This document shows positions 35,095 to 44,415 of a stretch of 64,000 nt of DNA, piece after piece (position 1 is the stretch's first letter; every line of letters starts with the position of its first letter). The stretch spans positions 1,054,001 to 1,118,000 of the forward strand of contig NZ_CP107869.1 of the NCBI RefSeq assembly GCF_036013645.1. The letters are read 5' to 3'. The notes under the pieces were generated by a model. That model was given only the letters and a program-made list of their open reading frames with translations. It was not told the origin of the DNA and did no database searches. Origin of the DNA: Streptomyces sp. NBC_00490 (GTDB taxonomy: Bacteria > Actinomycetota > Actinomycetes > Streptomycetales > Streptomycetaceae). A program made the position numbers and the translations under genes.

Positions 35095-35124
35095 TTGACA
35101 GATCGTTTGCGCCGTTGGTAGGAC
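35095..35124 (+). promoter_or_regulatory. candidate vegetative promoter for the hemerythrin-like gene
   Basis: TTGACA at 35095-35100 and TAGGAC at 35119-35124 are separated by 18 bp, resembling a HrdB-type promoter. It is located about 75 bp before the TTG start. Confidence 0.5.
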
Positions 35125-35197
35125 CTTGGATCAACGTCGCGTGCGCCCGGCGAAGAGACCGTCGAGGGCATGGAGGCGTCGAAGCCACGGAACTGCC

Positions 35198-35692
35198 TTG
35201 ACCACATCACACGGGCGCCTGACAGCCTTCGGCAACCAGTTGATCGAAGTACACCTCTGGCTCCGCGAGGAGCTCGCAGCGCTGCGTCAGGACGTCGACT
35301 CCTATCTCTCCGGCGACACCCGAGTCCGCGAGTTGCGGACCCACTGCCTGACCTTCTGCTCGGCACTGGACCGGCACCACAACGGCGAGAACGACTTCGC
35401 CTTCACCGAGATCGCCGGGCACTTCCCCGAACTGAGCCCCGTACTCGAGGAGTTGCGGCGCGACCACCGGCTGGTGGACGACTCCCTGCAACGGCTCGAG
35501 CGGCTCGTCGGCGCACTGGACCGGGAGTCCGACCCCACCGAATTCCGGCGCGAGTTGGACAGTCTCGCCGCGCTCGTCGAGACGCACTTCACCTATGAGG
35601 AGAAGCGGATCGTCTCAGCGCTGAACGCGCTGGAGGTGCCGGGCTGGGACCACACCCGGCCCACGTTCCTCCTCACCGACGAGGAGAGCTGA
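35198..35692 (+). CDS. hemerythrin HHE cation-binding-domain protein
   Basis: A 164-residue four-helix protein with the HHE pattern: EVHLWLREEL, HCLTFCSALDRHHNGENDF (His/His/Glu), LRRDHRLVDDSL and ETHFTYEEKRIV. These residues would bind a diiron or oxygen-sensing centre. The start is uncertain: TTG 35198 (TTSHGRL) has a weak GGA site, and an in-frame extension to 35126 is Arg-rich and unlikely. It acts in the cytoplasm, possibly in redox or NO sensing. Confidence 0.88.
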   Translation: MTTSHGRLTAFGNQLIEVHLWLREELAALRQDVDSYLSGDTRVRELRTHCLTFCSALDRHHNGENDFAFTEIAGHFPELSPVLEELRRDHRLVDDSLQRLERLVGALDRESDPTEFRRELDSLAALVETHFTYEEKRIVSALNALEVPGWDHTRPTFLLTDEES

Positions 35693-35838
35693 CGAGCCAC
35701 ACGGTTGCTCTCTGACGGCTCGTCACATCCCCGGTCGGACGCAACAGTTCATGTGTCAGGCCTGGCACCGCACCTATCCCTTCGGATATGTCATGTCTCT
35801 GCCACAACACCCGCAGTGCCGGAGTGAAAGGAACCACC

Positions 35839-37197
35839 GTGCACATGCGCCCCCTGCGCGCCCTGTGCGGCACCGCCGCGCTCGCCCTCACCCTGTCCGT
35901 GCTGTCCCCTGGTCAGGCCGCGGCAGCCGTCCCCACCGCCTCGGTCTACCTCCAGAACTACGCGACCGGTCTGAACGCGGCCGACAGCGGCGGTACCGTC
36001 GTCGCGCACAATCCCAAGGGGACCGAGGACCACCAGCAATGGACCCCGGTCCCGGTCAGCGGCGGCTACCGGCTGCGCAACGCCGACGAGTCCGACAGCT
36101 GCCTCGGCCGCAACGGCACCTCAGCGGTGACGACGGCCTGCGGTGCGGACGGCACCACCTGGACGATCACCACGGCCGCGGACAGTACGTACACCGTCTC
36201 CGTCCCCGGCACCTCGCAGTACCTCACCACGTCGTCCTCCGACTCGGCCGCCGTACAGCTCGGATCGTCGGGCGACCTGGCCCGCTGGTACCTGACCCCG
36301 ACCGCCTACGCCACCACGCCGGCGTCGGCTGACACCCGCACCCTGGACCAGGTCACCTTCCTGACCTCGCACAACGCCTTCGCCAACGGCGCCGACGGCA
36401 ACTTCGCCTCGTTCCCGGTCAACCTGTTCCCCAACCAGAGCTACGGCATCAGTCGGCAACTGAACGACGGCGTACGCGGCTTCATGCTGGACGCCTACAC
36501 CGTCTCGGGTCAGGCCGTGCTGTGCCACAACAGTTGCGACGGCGTCAGCAGCCCCGTACCACTCGCCACCGATCTCAAGCGCATGGTCGACTTCCTCAAG
36601 GCGAACCCGGGCCAGGTCGTCACCGTGTTCCTGGAGGACTACGCCTCCTCCGACGTACTGAAGTCCTCGCTCGCCTCCGTCAACGGGCTGTACGACGTGC
36701 TGTACCGGCCCGACCAGGAGGGCGTGGCCACCAAGGGCTGGCCCACCATGGCCGATCTGGCCGCCCGCGGCAAGCAGTTGCTGATCTTCAGCGACCGCAC
36801 CCGCGCGAGCGACAGCGCGAACGGCTGGTCCACCCGGGACACCTTCGGAGTGATGTACCAGCGTGAATGGACCGTGGAGAACTACTGGTCCATGGGCGGC
36901 GGGATCGGCACCTCCGACTGGTCCTGCTACAGCCGCTGGGGTACCGGCAGACCACTGACCACCGACTCGTCCGCCTTCCATCCCCTGTTTGTCATGAACC
37001 ACTTCCGCGACTACACCATCGCCGCCACCGCCACGACCGACAACGGCAAGCTCCTCAACCGCGCCCAGAACTTCTGCACACCCGCCGCCCGCAAGAAGCC
37101 CACCTACCTGGCCGTGGACCGCTACGAGCTGGGCTCCCCCACTCCGCTCAGCACGGTCGGCACCCTCAACACCTACATCCTCACACCAGGCCAGTGA
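35839..37197 (+). CDS. secreted phosphatidylinositol-specific phospholipase C-like protein with lectin-like N-domain
   Basis: A 452-residue extracellular protein. The start GTG 35839 follows AAAGGA by 6 bases and gives a Sec signal ending near QAAAA. Residues 34-155 form a beta-trefoil-like domain (ASVYLQNYATGLNAAD, DHQQWTPVPVSGGYRLRN). Then comes a PI-PLC X-type TIM barrel: SHNAFANG (H178), the conserved DGVRGFMLDAY, CHNSCDG (second His) and VVTVFLEDY. The reaction would be metal-independent cleavage of phosphoinositides or related lipids. A strong terminator follows. Confidence 0.92.
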   Translation: MHMRPLRALCGTAALALTLSVLSPGQAAAAVPTASVYLQNYATGLNAADSGGTVVAHNPKGTEDHQQWTPVPVSGGYRLRNADESDSCLGRNGTSAVTTACGADGTTWTITTAADSTYTVSVPGTSQYLTTSSSDSAAVQLGSSGDLARWYLTPTAYATTPASADTRTLDQVTFLTSHNAFANGADGNFASFPVNLFPNQSYGISRQLNDGVRGFMLDAYTVSGQAVLCHNSCDGVSSPVPLATDLKRMVDFLKANPGQVVTVFLEDYASSDVLKSSLASVNGLYDVLYRPDQEGVATKGWPTMADLAARGKQLLIFSDRTRASDSANGWSTRDTFGVMYQREWTVENYWSMGGGIGTSDWSCYSRWGTGRPLTTDSSAFHPLFVMNHFRDYTIAATATTDNGKLLNRAQNFCTPAARKKPTYLAVDRYELGSPTPLSTVGTLNTYILTPGQ

Positions 37198-37202
37198 CCG
37201 AC

Positions 37203-37229
37203 TCCCGCCCCGCCGAGCGCGGGGCGGGA
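37203..37229 (+). terminator. terminator hairpin
   Basis: A perfect 11-bp stem (TCCCGCCCCGC/GCGGGGCGGGA) with a 5-base loop, 5 bp after the phospholipase stop. It separates that gene from the cellulase. Confidence 0.85.
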
Positions 37230-37292
37230 CGTCCCATGTTTCCCCCCGTGCACACCAATTGACGGGTCATCGTGCGCATGACAGGCTCCTGA

Positions 37293-37306
37293 TGGGAGCG
37301 CTCCCA
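37293..37306. promoter_or_regulatory. CebR box
   Basis: The perfect palindrome TGGGAGCGCTCCCA is the known operator of CebR, the LacI-type cello-oligosaccharide repressor of streptomycetes. It lies 32 bp before the start codon of the cellulase. It should therefore make expression cellobiose- and cellotriose-inducible. Confidence 0.93.
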
Positions 37307-37338
37307 ATCCCCGCAAACACCCCCATCAGGAGCCGCTC

Positions 37339-39483
37339 ATGCATGTCTTCACCTCGTTACGTCACCACAGCAGGCCCCTCGCGGTCGCCCTGCTGACGAG
37401 CTCACTCGTCCTGGGTAGCCTGCTGACCGCCCCCACCGCCGCCGCGGCGACCAACGCCGTGCGCGTCAACCAGGTCGGCTACCTGCCCGACGGCCCCAAG
37501 CGCGCCACTGTCGTGACGACGTCCACGCAGTCGCTCACCTGGCAGCTGCGCAACGCCTCCGGAACCGTGGTCTCGTCCGGTTCCACGACTCCGCGCGGCG
37601 CCGACGCGCCCTCCGGCCAGTCCGTCGAGGTGGCCGACTTCTCCTCGTACCAGGGCACGGGCTCGGGCTACGTCCTGACGGTGGACGGCAGCAACAGCGA
37701 CCCGTTCGACATCCGCGCGAACCTCTACGACGGGCTGCGCTCCGACGCGATGGCGTTCTTCTACCACCAGCGCAGCGGCATCGCCATCGACGCCTCTCTG
37801 GCGGGCTCCGCCTATGCCCACCCGGCCGGACACCTCGGCGTCGCACCCAACAAGGGCGACACCTCCGTCCCCTGCCAGTCCGGGGTCTGCGACTACACCC
37901 AGGACGTCAGAGGCGGCTGGTACGACGCCGGCGATCACGGCAAGTACGTGGTCAACGGCGGCATTTCCGCCTGGCTGGTCGTCAACTCCTTCGAGCGGGC
38001 CAAGCGTGCGGGCAAGGACGCCGCCCTGGGCGACTCGACGCTGCGCGTGCCCGAGCGCGGCAACGGCACCCCGGACGTCCTGGACGAGGCACGCTGGGAG
38101 CTGGACTTCCTGATGCGGATGCAGGTACCCGTGGGCAAGCCGTACGCGGGCATGGCCTTCCACAAGATCCACGACGCCAACTGGACCGCCATCCCGACCC
38201 GCCCGGAGCAGGACGCCCAACAGCGCGAGCTGCACCGCCCGTCCACCGCGGCGACCCTCAACCTCGCGGCGAGCGCCGCCCAGTGCGCCCGGGTCTTCCG
38301 CCCGTACGACGCGGCCTACGCCGACCGCTGTCTGGCGGCCGCCCGCCGGGCCTGGACGGCGGCCCAGGCCAACCCCGCGATGTACGCGCCGGATTCCGAC
38401 AGCACCGGCGGCGGGGCCTACGGCGACGCCCGGGTCACGGACGAGTTCTACTGGGCGGCCGCCGAGCTGTACGCGACGACCGGCGAGAGCGCCTACCGGG
38501 ACGCCGTGACGTCCTCGTCCTGGCACACCTCCGCCGACGCCTTCACTTCGTACGGCTTCGGCTGGGCCGACACGGCGGCCCTGGGCCGGCTCACCCTGGC
38601 CACGGTCCCCAACGGACTGCCCGCCTCCGACCTGGCGCGCATCCGCACCTCGGTGACGTCGGCCGCCGACGGGCATCTGTCCAGGATGGCCGCGCAAGGC
38701 TACGCCGTGCCCGTCCCGGCGGACGGATATTTCTGGGGCTCCAACGGCGAGGTCGCCGGCAACGCGATCGTCATGGCCGTCGCCGGGGAGCTGACCGGCA
38801 ACGGGCGCTACCGCGCCGGCGCGTTGGAGGCGATGGACTACCTGCTCGGCCGTAACGCCATCGGCCAGTCCTATGTCACCGGCTACGGCGAGAAGGACTC
38901 CCGCAACCAGCACCACCGCTTCTGGGCGCACCAGTCGGACGCCTCGCTGCCCAACCCTCCGGCGGGTTCACTCGCGGGTGGTCCCAACGACGACCTCCAG
39001 GACCCGGTGGCGCAGGAGAAGCTGGCCGGTTGCGCGCCCGCCGCTTGCTATGTCGACGACATCGGCTCGTACTCCACCAATGAAGTGGCCGTCAACTGGA
39101 ACGCTCCGCTGGCCTGGCTCGCCGCCTACGCCGCCGAGCGGACGTCCACCGGCGGTGAGCAGCCTGCCGCGGCCTGCGCGGTGACGTACAAGGTGGAGAA
39201 CGCCTGGAGCGACGGCTTCACGGCGACCGTGACCGTCAAGAACTCGGGCCAATCCGCCGTCGACGGATGGCAGTTGACCTGGAGCTACCCGGGCAGCCAG
39301 CGTGTGACCAGCGCCTGGAACGCGACCGTCACCCAGAGCGGGACCGCCGTCGTGGCCCGCAACGTCGACTGGAACCGAGCGATCGCACCGGGCGCGACAG
39401 CGAGTTTCGGTGTCCAAGGATCCCTCAGCGGGACGAACCCCTCCCCCGCCGCCTTCGCCCTGAACGCGAGCCCCTGCGACTGA
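37339..39483 (+). CDS. secreted endoglucanase, GH9 with N-terminal Ig-like domain and CBM2
   Basis: A 714-residue cellulase. It has a signal peptide (1-37), a CelD-type N-terminal Ig-like domain (38-125, [17 protein letters not shown]) and the GH9 (alpha/alpha)6 barrel (130-595). Catalytic aspartates are in [12 protein letters not shown] (D196, D199) and the general acid in [10 protein letters not shown] (E582). A CBM2 cellulose-binding domain follows from about 614 ([15 protein letters not shown] to LNASPC). It hydrolyses beta-1,4-glucan outside the cell. ATG 37339 has AGGAG 7 bases upstream. Codon 7 is TTA (37357-37359), so expression may need both cellobiose induction and the bldA tRNA. 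Confidence 0.96.
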   Translation: MHVFTSLRHHSRPLAVALLTSSLVLGSLLTAPTAAAATNAVRVNQVGYLPDGPKRATVVTTSTQSLTWQLRNASGTVVSSGSTTPRGADAPSGQSVEVADFSSYQGTGSGYVLTVDGSNSDPFDIRANLYDGLRSDAMAFFYHQRSGIAIDASLAGSAYAHPAGHLGVAPNKGDTSVPCQSGVCDYTQDVRGGWYDAGDHGKYVVNGGISAWLVVNSFERAKRAGKDAALGDSTLRVPERGNGTPDVLDEARWELDFLMRMQVPVGKPYAGMAFHKIHDANWTAIPTRPEQDAQQRELHRPSTAATLNLAASAAQCARVFRPYDAAYADRCLAAARRAWTAAQANPAMYAPDSDSTGGGAYGDARVTDEFYWAAAELYATTGESAYRDAVTSSSWHTSADAFTSYGFGWADTAALGRLTLATVPNGLPASDLARIRTSVTSAADGHLSRMAAQGYAVPVPADGYFWGSNGEVAGNAIVMAVAGELTGNGRYRAGALEAMDYLLGRNAIGQSYVTGYGEKDSRNQHHRFWAHQSDASLPNPPAGSLAGGPNDDLQDPVAQEKLAGCAPAACYVDDIGSYSTNEVAVNWNAPLAWLAAYAAERTSTGGEQPAAACAVTYKVENAWSDGFTATVTVKNSGQSAVDGWQLTWSYPGSQRVTSAWNATVTQSGTAVVARNVDWNRAIAPGATASFGVQGSLSGTNPSPAAFALNASPCD

Positions 39484-39492
39484 CCGCGGCTG

Positions 39493-39520
39493 ACCGGCGG
39501 GGTGCGGGACCCGGCCCCGC
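39493..39520 (+). terminator. probable terminator after the cellulase gene
   Basis: GGCGGGG and CCCCGCC arms enclose a second small stem (CGGG/CCCG), 10 bp after the stop. Confidence 0.6.
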
Positions 39521-39590
39521 CTACAGCACAAGCCGGCGGCACAGCGCCAAGCCCGAAGGCCAACGGCGGCTGTGCCGCGACCGGTTGTGC

Positions 39591-39698
39591 TCAGTAGGGA
39601 AGGATGCGCCCCGAGGGCGTCCGGCGGTCGATCTCGATGTTCCGCGGCGCACTGGGCCGACGGCTGACACGGACGCGAACCCGGGCCTGACGATTCAT
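39591..39698 (-). CDS. candidate 35-residue basic small protein
   Basis: The ATG at 39698 has GGAGG 4 bases upstream. It opens a 35-codon frame beginning NRQARVRVRVSRRPSAPRN and ending RRTPSGRILPY, then TGA at 39593-39591. It is very basic with no cysteines. Such small genes are easily missed. The family is unknown and the evidence is only the ribosome site and an undisturbed frame in the 464-bp gap 39484-39947. The rest of that gap shows nothing recognisable. Confidence 0.4.
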   Translation of the reverse strand: MNRQARVRVRVSRRPSAPRNIEIDRRTPSGRILPY

Positions 39699-39947
39699 GA
39701 CACCTCCGTGTGCTGCGCGTCCGCTGCGGAATCTGGCCCGCACCGGCTGCCTTCACCCACGCCGACGCGCTGGTGAAGGACATCGTGCCCAGCGGGCGGG
39801 CGATCATGCGGGCGGGATGGAATCACGGCAGGCGCAAGACTTCTGCCGGCCCAGGGGGTACCGACGCCCCCCGGGGCGCCACCTGGAACAACTCACGGAG
39901 GACAGGAAGCCCGCTAGTCGAATTCGAGTGTTGATAGCTTCGCACCC

Positions 39948-40232
39948 GTGATCGTGTATCCGTTGTGGCATGTGGGCCACCAGAACGAAGCCGGCGCCGA
40001 CGGCTCGACAGTGCACGTCGATGAAAACGGCGTGTTCTGCGACGAGTCGGACGGCGACGACCTCAAGCTGCTCGGTTTCTACTCAACCCTTGAACGGGTT
40101 GAAGAGCGTGTGCGTCAGGCGCGACTGCTGCCGGGGTTCCGTGATGAACCGGAGTGCTTCTACTTCGACGCCTATGAGCTCGATGAGGACTGCTGGACCG
40201 AGGGCTTCGTCCGCGTTCCGCCGGGCGAGTAG
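39948..40232 (+). CDS. DUF7336-like small protein
   Basis: A 94-residue acidic protein. MIVYPLWHVGHQNEAG, DDLKLLGFYSTLERVEERVR, LPGFRDEPECFYFDAYELDED and WTEGFVRVPPGE match the small immunity-like or stress proteins grouped as DUF7336. These have a ferredoxin-like alpha/beta composition. GTG start at 39948 with no Shine-Dalgarno sequence, possibly leaderless. The function is unknown. Confidence 0.8.
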   Translation: MIVYPLWHVGHQNEAGADGSTVHVDENGVFCDESDGDDLKLLGFYSTLERVEERVRQARLLPGFRDEPECFYFDAYELDEDCWTEGFVRVPPGE

Positions 40233-40254
40233 GCCTGAGGGCGTAGCGCCGAGA

Positions 40255-40923
40255 TCACCGTCGTGCCCGGCGGCGCGTGTGTGACCCCAGGAGGTCGACG
40301 ATGAGGTCGGGCCGTCCTACGAACGGGGAGTGGCCCGTCTGCCACTCGTGCACCTCGGTGCAGCGAGCGGCCATCTTGCGTTGCAGGTCCGGGTCGATGG
40401 CCCGGTCCTGCGCGCAGACGACGTAAGTGGAGGCAGTGTGCTTCCAGCTCTGGTGCGCGGGGATTCCGCGCCCGCAGCCGGGGGCTTGCGCACGCAGCAG
40501 ACCGACCGCCCAGGCGGCGAGAGGTTCGGGGCAGTCGCCGTAGAGGGTGTCGACGGCACGGTCGGGGTCCAGGCTGGTCGAGCCGTCGGGCTCAGGGTTG
40601 ATCGCGTCCTGGAGCTGCGGGGACGCCCCGCCCAGACCGGCCGCACTCTCACCGGTGTCCAGGACGAAGGCCGCCAGATAGATCAAGTGTCCCGCTCCGC
40701 GCACTCCGGTGATCACTGATCCGCCGTAGGAGTGGCCGAGCACGATCGGAGGCTCGTGCAACGAGTCGATGACCGCCTGGACCGCTGCTGTGTCAGCGCG
40801 CAACGAGCCCCGGTGGAGCTCGGGAACGACGACGTCGGTTCCCGAGCTCCGCAGGCGTTCTGCGACCAGGGCGAAGTGCTCGGGGCGGTGGTACAGGCCG
40901 TGAACGAGCACCACGGCGGCCAA
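40255..40923 (-). CDS. alpha/beta hydrolase
   Basis: A 222-residue cytoplasmic hydrolase. The oxyanion region is VLVHGLYHRPEHF, the nucleophile elbow is GHSYGG (S65), and the histidine is in TGHSPFVGRPDLIVDLL. This matches the AB-hydrolase 6/MenH-like group related to salicylate esterase and hydroxynitrile lyase. It is convergent with the DUF7336-like gene, with a 22-bp gap. The substrate is unknown. Confidence 0.9.
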   Translation of the reverse strand: MAAVVLVHGLYHRPEHFALVAERLRSSGTDVVVPELHRGSLRADTAAVQAVIDSLHEPPIVLGHSYGGSVITGVRGAGHLIYLAAFVLDTGESAAGLGGASPQLQDAINPEPDGSTSLDPDRAVDTLYGDCPEPLAAWAVGLLRAQAPGCGRGIPAHQSWKHTASTYVVCAQDRAIDPDLQRKMAARCTEVHEWQTGHSPFVGRPDLIVDLLGSHTRRRARR

Positions 40924-40993
40924 TTCGCCCGCCTCCTCAGGTCGGTGTCAGGACGGTGATCCTAGCTCCGGACCATGGCCGGTCATCGCGGGC

Positions 40994-43219
40994 CTAGGCG
41001 CGTTTGTGGAGTTCGATGGCGAGGGGTGTGGCCGTGAACATGGAGGAGTAGGTGCCCACGGCGACGCCGATGAGCAGGGCGAGGGCGAAGTCGGTGAGGG
41101 AGTCGCCGCCGAGAACGGCCAGGGCGGTCAGGATGAAGGCGGCGCCCATCCCGGTGTTGATCGTGCGCGGCAGGGTCTGCACCAGGGCGCGATCGGCGAC
41201 CGCCGCGAAGGGCGCCTTGCGGTCACGTCGGCGCAGGTCCCTGATGCGGTCGAAGACGACGACGGAGTCGTTGACCGAGTATCCGATCACGGTGAGCAGC
41301 GCGGCGAGGAAGACACCGTCGACGGGTTTTCCGAGCCAGGCGAAGACGCCGGTGAGGATGACGACGTCGTGGGCGAGGGCGGCGACCGCGGAGGCGCCGA
41401 ACAGCCAGCGGAAACGAGCCGCGAGGTACAGGAGTTGGGCGCCGAGGGCGACGGCGAGAGCGATGAGGGCGCCTTGGCGCAGTTCTTTGCCGAGGCTGGG
41501 GCCGATGGCCTCGTCGCGGAGTGTGTCGGCGTCGGTCAGGGTGCCGATGGTCTCGGTGACGGTGGCCGCTTGGGCGTTCGTCAACTGGTCGGTGCGGACG
41601 GTGAGTCGGTGGTCGCCCGAGCTCTGGACGACGGCGCGGGGGAACCCGGCGTCGGCGAGTGCGTCGCGGGCGCGGTCCGGGTCGACGGGGGTGGCGGTGG
41701 TGTACTCGATGAGGCGGCCTCCGGTGAATTCGACTCCGAAGTCCAGTCCCCGCACGGCGATCCCGGAGCCGGCCAGGACCAGGGCCGCGGCGGAGGCGGC
41801 CAGCCACCGGCGCGGGTGGCGCATCAGCTGGGGGGCGGTGCGCGTGAGGCGGTCACGGACGGTCCCGGGGTGGGCGATGCCCGTCAGATGGGGGCGGCGT
41901 CGGAGCCAGGGCCGGGAGGCGGTGTGGTCGGCGAGGGCGCGAGTGATCACCAGGGCGCTGAACATGGAGACGAGGACGCCGATGCCCAGGGTGACGCCGA
42001 AGCCGCGTACGGGTCCGGAAGCGAGGAAGAACAGCAGGCCCGCGGCGATCAGGGTGGTGATGTTGGAGTCGGCGATCGCGCTGAAGGCGCCCCGGAAACC
42101 GGCGGTCAGCGCGGAGCGCGGGCTGGGTCGGTTGTGGGAGGCGTACTCTTCGCGGGCGCGTTCGAAGACGAGGACGTTGGCATCGACGGCCATGCCGATG
42201 GCCAGGACGAACCCCGCGAGGCCCGGAAGGGTGAGGGTGGCTCCGAGGGCTGCCAGGGCGGCGTAGGAGATCAGGCCGTAGCAGGCCAGCGCCACGGTGG
42301 CCAGGGCTCCCATGAGCCGGTAGACCGCGGTGATGAACAGGGCGGTCAGCGCGGTGCCGACGGCGGCGGCCCAGGCGCTGGCGGTGATGGCCTGCGCGCC
42401 CAGGGTGGGGCCGACGGTGCGCTGCTCGACCGTCTCGACGGGTACGGGCAGAGCTCCGCCGCTGATGAGCAGGGCCAGTGCCTTGGCCTCGTCGGCGCTG
42501 AAGGATCCGGTGATCTGGGTGGAGCCGCCGCGGATGCCCGAGCCGCAGCCGACCGAGGGTTCCACCTGCGGCGAAGAAATGATCTTGTCGTCCAGGACGA
42601 TGGCGACCCTTCGGGACGGATCCCCCGCGGGGTGGCAGGCGGCCTGGCCGGTCAGGCGGGCCCATCCGTCATCGCCGGACCCCTGGAAGTCGACGGTGAC
42701 CTGCCAGCCGGCGCCGCCCTGCTGATCGAAGCGGGCAGCGGCTTCTTCGACGTCCTTGCCGGTCATGGCGGCGGCCTCGAGGCGCAGGAGGCGGCCGGAC
42801 TCGTCGGGCAGCACCTGCCGGCGGTGCCGCTCGGGCTGCGGCTGGTCCTTGTCGCCGGCGTCGGCGGCCGCGCCGAGGACTTGGTGGAAGGTGAGCTGAG
42901 CGGTCCGGCCGAGCACGTCCGCGGCCGTGGCCGGGTCCTGTACGCCGGGCAGTTCGACGATGATCCGGTTGTCGCCGGAACGCGCGAGTGTGGGTTCGGC
43001 GACGCCGAGCGCGTCGATACGCCCGCGCAGCACCTCCAGGGTGCGGTCGGTGGCCTCGCTGTCGGCGTCAGCGGCGGCGGGCGGGCGGGTTTCCAGGACG
43101 ATCTGCGTACCTCCGCGCAGATCGAGTCCGAGGTGGACGGGCACGGTGAGAGCGACGAACAGCGACAGGGCGACAGCGGCGAGGGCGAGCAGCCCTCGTA
43201 TGCGCAGGGCGCGGGTCAA
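40994..43219 (-). CDS. secDF: SecDF fusion protein, translocase accessory subunit
   Basis: A 741-residue RND-type membrane protein joining SecD and SecF. The SecD half has the motif VHLGLDLRGGTQIVLET, a first periplasmic domain (RIDALGVAEPTLARSGDN, IVELPGVQDP) and six helices (GFVLAIGMAVDANVLVFERARE). The SecF half starts at about 480 with LDFGVEFTGGRLIEYT and ends with YSVNDSVVVFDRIRDLRR. It uses the proton gradient to pull preproteins through SecYEG. Streptomycetes usually also carry separate secD and secF in the ruv/relA region, so this is probably the extra fused paralogue. It lies downstream of the two-component genes. Confidence 0.95.
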   Translation of the reverse strand: MTRALRIRGLLALAAVALSLFVALTVPVHLGLDLRGGTQIVLETRPPAAADADSEATDRTLEVLRGRIDALGVAEPTLARSGDNRIIVELPGVQDPATAADVLGRTAQLTFHQVLGAAADAGDKDQPQPERHRRQVLPDESGRLLRLEAAAMTGKDVEEAAARFDQQGGAGWQVTVDFQGSGDDGWARLTGQAACHPAGDPSRRVAIVLDDKIISSPQVEPSVGCGSGIRGGSTQITGSFSADEAKALALLISGGALPVPVETVEQRTVGPTLGAQAITASAWAAAVGTALTALFITAVYRLMGALATVALACYGLISYAALAALGATLTLPGLAGFVLAIGMAVDANVLVFERAREEYASHNRPSPRSALTAGFRGAFSAIADSNITTLIAAGLLFFLASGPVRGFGVTLGIGVLVSMFSALVITRALADHTASRPWLRRRPHLTGIAHPGTVRDRLTRTAPQLMRHPRRWLAASAAALVLAGSGIAVRGLDFGVEFTGGRLIEYTTATPVDPDRARDALADAGFPRAVVQSSGDHRLTVRTDQLTNAQAATVTETIGTLTDADTLRDEAIGPSLGKELRQGALIALAVALGAQLLYLAARFRWLFGASAVAALAHDVVILTGVFAWLGKPVDGVFLAALLTVIGYSVNDSVVVFDRIRDLRRRDRKAPFAAVADRALVQTLPRTINTGMGAAFILTALAVLGGDSLTDFALALLIGVAVGTYSSMFTATPLAIELHKRA

Positions 43220-43285
43220 CAGGGGCCTCCGGCAGGCACACCGCGGCCAGGGAAACGGCCGCGGTCAACGGAACAGGGAAGGGAT

Positions 43286-43696
43286 TCAGGTGCCTGGGAG
43301 TGGAGGTGGTGCCCGGTCCTGATGCCGGTCCAGCAGGTGCGGGTGGCAGGGCAGGCGTACCGCTTGTGTGTCGCCACAGGCGGACCACGGCGGGTCGCAG
43401 GGCCGGCTGTGGTCGGCCAGGACGGCGGTGAGGGGCGCTGCCGGCGGGTCAGCGGGGATGTCGCGAGCGTTGCGGACCGGGGTGGTGCAGACGGCGGAGT
43501 GGCCGTCATCCACCTTCGGGCCGCCCGCCTGCACGGCCCCAGCGACCGGCCCGGCACTGTTCGGCGCGTGCGGGTACGGGCTGCCGTACGACAGCGGGTG
43601 GAGCCAGGCGGTGAGCACGACGAGCAGGACAGCGATGATGACCGATGCCGGTCCCAGTCCGCCCGTGCGGGGGACGGTGCGCGAGGCGCGTGCCAT
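43286..43696 (-). CDS. small membrane-anchored protein of unknown function
   Basis: A 136-residue protein with one N-terminal membrane segment (SVIIAVLLVVLTAWLHPLSYG) and a Pro/His/Cys-containing exterior (CDPPWSACGDTQAVRLPCHP). Four cysteines could form disulfides. ATG 43696 has a GGGGA sequence upstream. The gene lies 53 bp downstream of the response regulator and 66 bp upstream of secDF on the same strand. No family is recognised. Confidence 0.65.
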   Translation of the reverse strand: MARASRTVPRTGGLGPASVIIAVLLVVLTAWLHPLSYGSPYPHAPNSAGPVAGAVQAGGPKVDDGHSAVCTTPVRNARDIPADPPAAPLTAVLADHSRPCDPPWSACGDTQAVRLPCHPHLLDRHQDRAPPPLPGT

Positions 43697-43749
43697 GCGC
43701 CGTCCCCTTTCGTGGTGTCGGTGGTGGCTGGTCCAGCGGCCGTCCGGGA

Positions 43750-44415
43750 TCAGGGCTCGACGAGGCCCGCGCGGATGGCGTAGCGGGTGAGCTCCAGTCT
43801 GTCGCGCATGCCGAGCTTGTGCAGCAGGTTCGCCCGATGCCGGTGGACGGTCTTGATGCTGATGAAGAGCATCTCGGCGATCTCCTTGGAGGAGTAGCCC
43901 TCGGCGACGACCTTGAGCACCTCCTCTTCCCGGGGGGTGAGGATCTGCTCGGGGGGTTCGTCGCCGTGGCGGACGCGGTCGAGGTAGGTGCGGATGAGGG
44001 CGCTGACCGCGCCCGGGTAGAGGAAGGGCTCGTCGCGCAGGGCGGCCCGGCAGGCGGCGACCAGGTCGCGGTCGGCCACCGACTTCAGTACGTATCCGCT
44101 GGCGCCGGCCTTGAGGGCCTGGAAGAAGTACTGCTCGTTGTCGTGCATGGTCAGCATCAGCACGCGCAGGTCCGGCTTGAGCGCGAGCAGTTCGCGGGTG
44201 GCCTGCAGACCGGTCATCCGGGGCATGGCGATGTCGAGGACGGCCAGGTCGACGTCGTGGGTGCGGGCCAGGGCGATGGCCTCGGCGCCGTCTCCGGCCT
44301 CGACGGCGACCTGCAGGTCGGGCTCCCGGTCGAGGATGAGCCGCACTCCGCGCCGCACCAGTGCGTGGTCGTCGGCGAGGAGGATACGGATCGCGGGTAT
44401 GTCGGTCGTGGTCAT
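43750..44415 (-). CDS. NarL/FixJ-type response regulator
   Basis: A 221-residue response regulator. The receiver has D15/D16 and the phosphoacceptor D61 (LAVLDIAMPRMTG). The C-terminal LuxR helix-turn-helix is LTPREEEVLKVVAEGYSSKE, IKTVHRHRANLLHKLGMRDR. It overlaps the kinase gene by four bases (ATGA at 44415-44412), so the pair is translationally coupled. Nearby targets may include the secDF unit or the divergent DksA-Mbl unit. Confidence 0.95.
   Translation of the reverse strand: MTTTDIPAIRILLADDHALVRRGVRLILDREPDLQVAVEAGDGAEAIALARTHDVDLAVLDIAMPRMTGLQATRELLALKPDLRVLMLTMHDNEQYFFQALKAGASGYVLKSVADRDLVAACRAALRDEPFLYPGAVSALIRTYLDRVRHGDEPPEQILTPREEEVLKVVAEGYSSKEIAEMLFISIKTVHRHRANLLHKLGMRDRLELTRYAIRAGLVEP

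Noticed and set aside
41006..43783. A 925-codon open frame on the plus strand
   Set aside because: Antisense shadow of secDF and the small membrane gene; Gly/Glu/Asp-rich with no recognisable motif.
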